Assembly: GCA_902386085.1 (NCBI GenBank)
Contig: CABMIA010000028.1
Coordinates: 1 to 13,352, forward strand
From: an uncultured archaeon
Lineage (GTDB): Archaea > Halobacteriota > Methanosarcinia > Methanosarcinales > Methanoperedenaceae
Length of the DNA stretch: 13,352 nt
Direction of reading: 5' to 3'
The stretch's first letter is position 1. Every line of letters starts with the position of its first letter. Of the stretch, positions 12,301 through 13,352 are shown one piece after another. A program made the position numbers and the translations under genes. Below the pieces are notes generated by a model. That model ran no database searches and was not told the DNA's origin. It saw only the letters and a list, made by a program, of their open reading frames with translations.

Positions 12301-13248
12301 ATGTTCAGAACACGGCTGCGTGATTTTATTATCACCAATGAAGACTGGATATTTGCAGTCGCAGATTATTGCCACGGCGATGGCATCCGCTCTATTCTCA
12401 GGTATGTGCCTGACCCGGAGGGAACAAGAGGAACACATAAAAAATACCGGAAGTTTGACTTTGACGATTCCTTCGGTTTCATGAGAAATCATCGCCCGCA
12501 ATGGGTAAAAGATGTCCATATCGTGCCGTGGGGCGAGATTAAAGAGATACTTGCGCCGGAAAAGAAGCTGCCCTCCCTGATAGAGGAAAATAAAAGATTA
12601 AAGGATATCGTGAATACTCTTAAAAGAGGGGTTCCGATTGATAAAATGGGGGTAACGGGATCGCTCCTGGCAGGACTTCAGAATAAATCATCTGACATTG
12701 ATTTTATCGTTTATGGGAAATCATGGTTCACCGCGCGGGATATCCTTGCACGCGCAAAAAAGGAAAGCCTGGCTATCACAGAGATAAGCGATGAGATGTG
12801 GCATGAAATATATAATAAGCGCAGGCCTGAACTGCCTTTTGATGAATTCCTTGTCCATGAGATGAGAAAAGGGAACCGGGGCATGGTGGATGGGACGTAT
12901 TTTGACCTCCTGTATGTCAGGGACTGGGAGGATATAGCGCCGTGCATAAGGGGTGTTGACATCGGCATGGAAACCATTGAAGCCAGGGTTACGAATGCAG
13001 ATTTTGCCTTTGACAGCCCCGCTATATATAAAATTGATCACCCTGAGATAAGCTATGTACTGTCCTACACCCATACATACGCGGGGCAGGCGCTGGTGGG
13101 CGAGAAAATAGAGGCGCGAGGCATGGTTGAGGCTGTGGGGAACGTTAAAAGGCTTGTCGTCGGCACGTCGAGAGAACCGAAAGGAGAATGGATACGTTCG
13201 CTGACGCTGCTTGAATCATCCCAGGCATCTTTCGGAGGGAAAAAATGA
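12301..13248 (+). CDS. Archaeal Pol-beta-type nucleotidyltransferase, predicted
   Basis: This 315-residue protein has a nucleotidyltransferase core in its middle. MGVTGSLLAG (116-125) carries the GS motif at 120-121. SDIDFIVYG (131-139) gives the two metal aspartates D132 and D134. A likely third acidic residue, D202, lies in TYFDLLYV. This is the Pol-beta superfamily pattern, and the layout resembles the archaeal group of predicted nucleotidyltransferases (COG1665). The N-terminal 90 residues (RLRDFIITNEDWIFAVADY, then RYVPDPEGTRG) and the C-terminal domain from about 220 (ending with strands around TYAGQALVGEKIEARGMVE) are not recognised. Substrate is unknown; nucleotide transfer to an RNA or a protein is possible. 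A TATA box 27 nt upstream supports the start. The stop overlaps the next ATG (ATGA). Confidence 0.8.
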   Translation: MFRTRLRDFIITNEDWIFAVADYCHGDGIRSILRYVPDPEGTRGTHKKYRKFDFDDSFGFMRNHRPQWVKDVHIVPWGEIKEILAPEKKLPSLIEENKRLKDIVNTLKRGVPIDKMGVTGSLLAGLQNKSSDIDFIVYGKSWFTARDILARAKKESLAITEISDEMWHEIYNKRRPELPFDEFLVHEMRKGNRGMVDGTYFDLLYVRDWEDIAPCIRGVDIGMETIEARVTNADFAFDSPAIYKIDHPEISYVLSYTHTYAGQALVGEKIEARGMVEAVGNVKRLVVGTSREPKGEWIRSLTLLESSQASFGGKK

Positions 13249-13352
13249 AGTCGTTAAAGAAGACGATACAGGATGCTATTAAGGAATATCTCAACAGGCA
13301 TGAAGGAGAATTAATGAAGGATTCGCTTTTCGGTATCATAGGCTCTTTCAAG
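13245..13352 (+). CDS. Partial gene, 5' end only, coupled to the nucleotidyltransferase
   Basis: The frame opens with the ATG that overlaps the nucleotidyltransferase stop (ATGA at 13245-13248) and stays open for 36 codons to the window edge, reading MKSLKKTIQDAIKEYLNRHEG and then LMKDSLFGIIGSFK. A Shine-Dalgarno GGAGGG at 13234-13239 sits just before it. The visible part is a basic-acidic amphipathic helix. The family cannot be told from this fragment, but overlap and ribosome-binding site make it a real gene, translated together with its neighbour. Confidence 0.7.
   Translation, partial: MKSLKKTIQDAIKEYLNRHEGELMKDSLFGIIGSFK

Overview
The window looks like a chromosomal segment from a methanogen-type euryarchaeon of the Methanosarcinales, possibly close to 'Candidatus Methanoperedens'. 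That placement is inferred from protein families and promoter style, not from a database search. The archaeal evidence is a Pelota homologue, an AMP phosphorylase of the archaeal deoA-like family, a Methanosarcina-type S-layer-like domain, and many genes with an AT-rich TATA element about 26-29 nt before the start codon and no Shine-Dalgarno, which is the leaderless pattern. No rRNA, tRNA, CRISPR array or intact insertion sequence was recognised.

Positions 1-2100 hold a three-gene plus-strand cluster. It consists of a BlaI/MecI-type winged-helix repressor with a perfect dyad between its TATA box and start codon, an ATGA-coupled membrane metallopeptidase with HEAWH, and an HtpX-like M48 membrane peptidase carrying a canonical EF-hand loop. 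It resembles bla/mec signalling rewired to membrane protein quality control. A nitroreductase follows. A 560-bp AT-rich gap with a diverged repeat pair then leads to a winged-helix protein.

Positions 3828-7489 are an accessory-looking stretch of short or unrecognised genes, mostly on the minus strand: two small archaeal proteins (one resembling half of a TBP saddle), an NTF2/SnoaL-like protein, a small acidic protein and a multi-pass membrane protein with unusually AT-rich DNA. Against them runs a secreted S-layer-like gene broken by one in-frame TAA, beyond which the same frame encodes a linker and a membrane anchor. This stretch also holds a hairpin-rich region and a GC-rich island that could be RNA genes or element remnants.

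Positions 7490-13352 are housekeeping. Pelota (ribosome rescue) is ATGA-coupled to a DUF434-type protein whose C-terminal half has a PIN/NYN-like acidic pattern. AMP phosphorylase (AMP salvage) converges on a small unknown gene. RNase Z (tRNA 3' processing) is divergent from a Pol-beta-type nucleotidyltransferase, which is ATGA-coupled to a gene cut by the window edge. RNA processing and ribosome rescue are the shared theme of this half.
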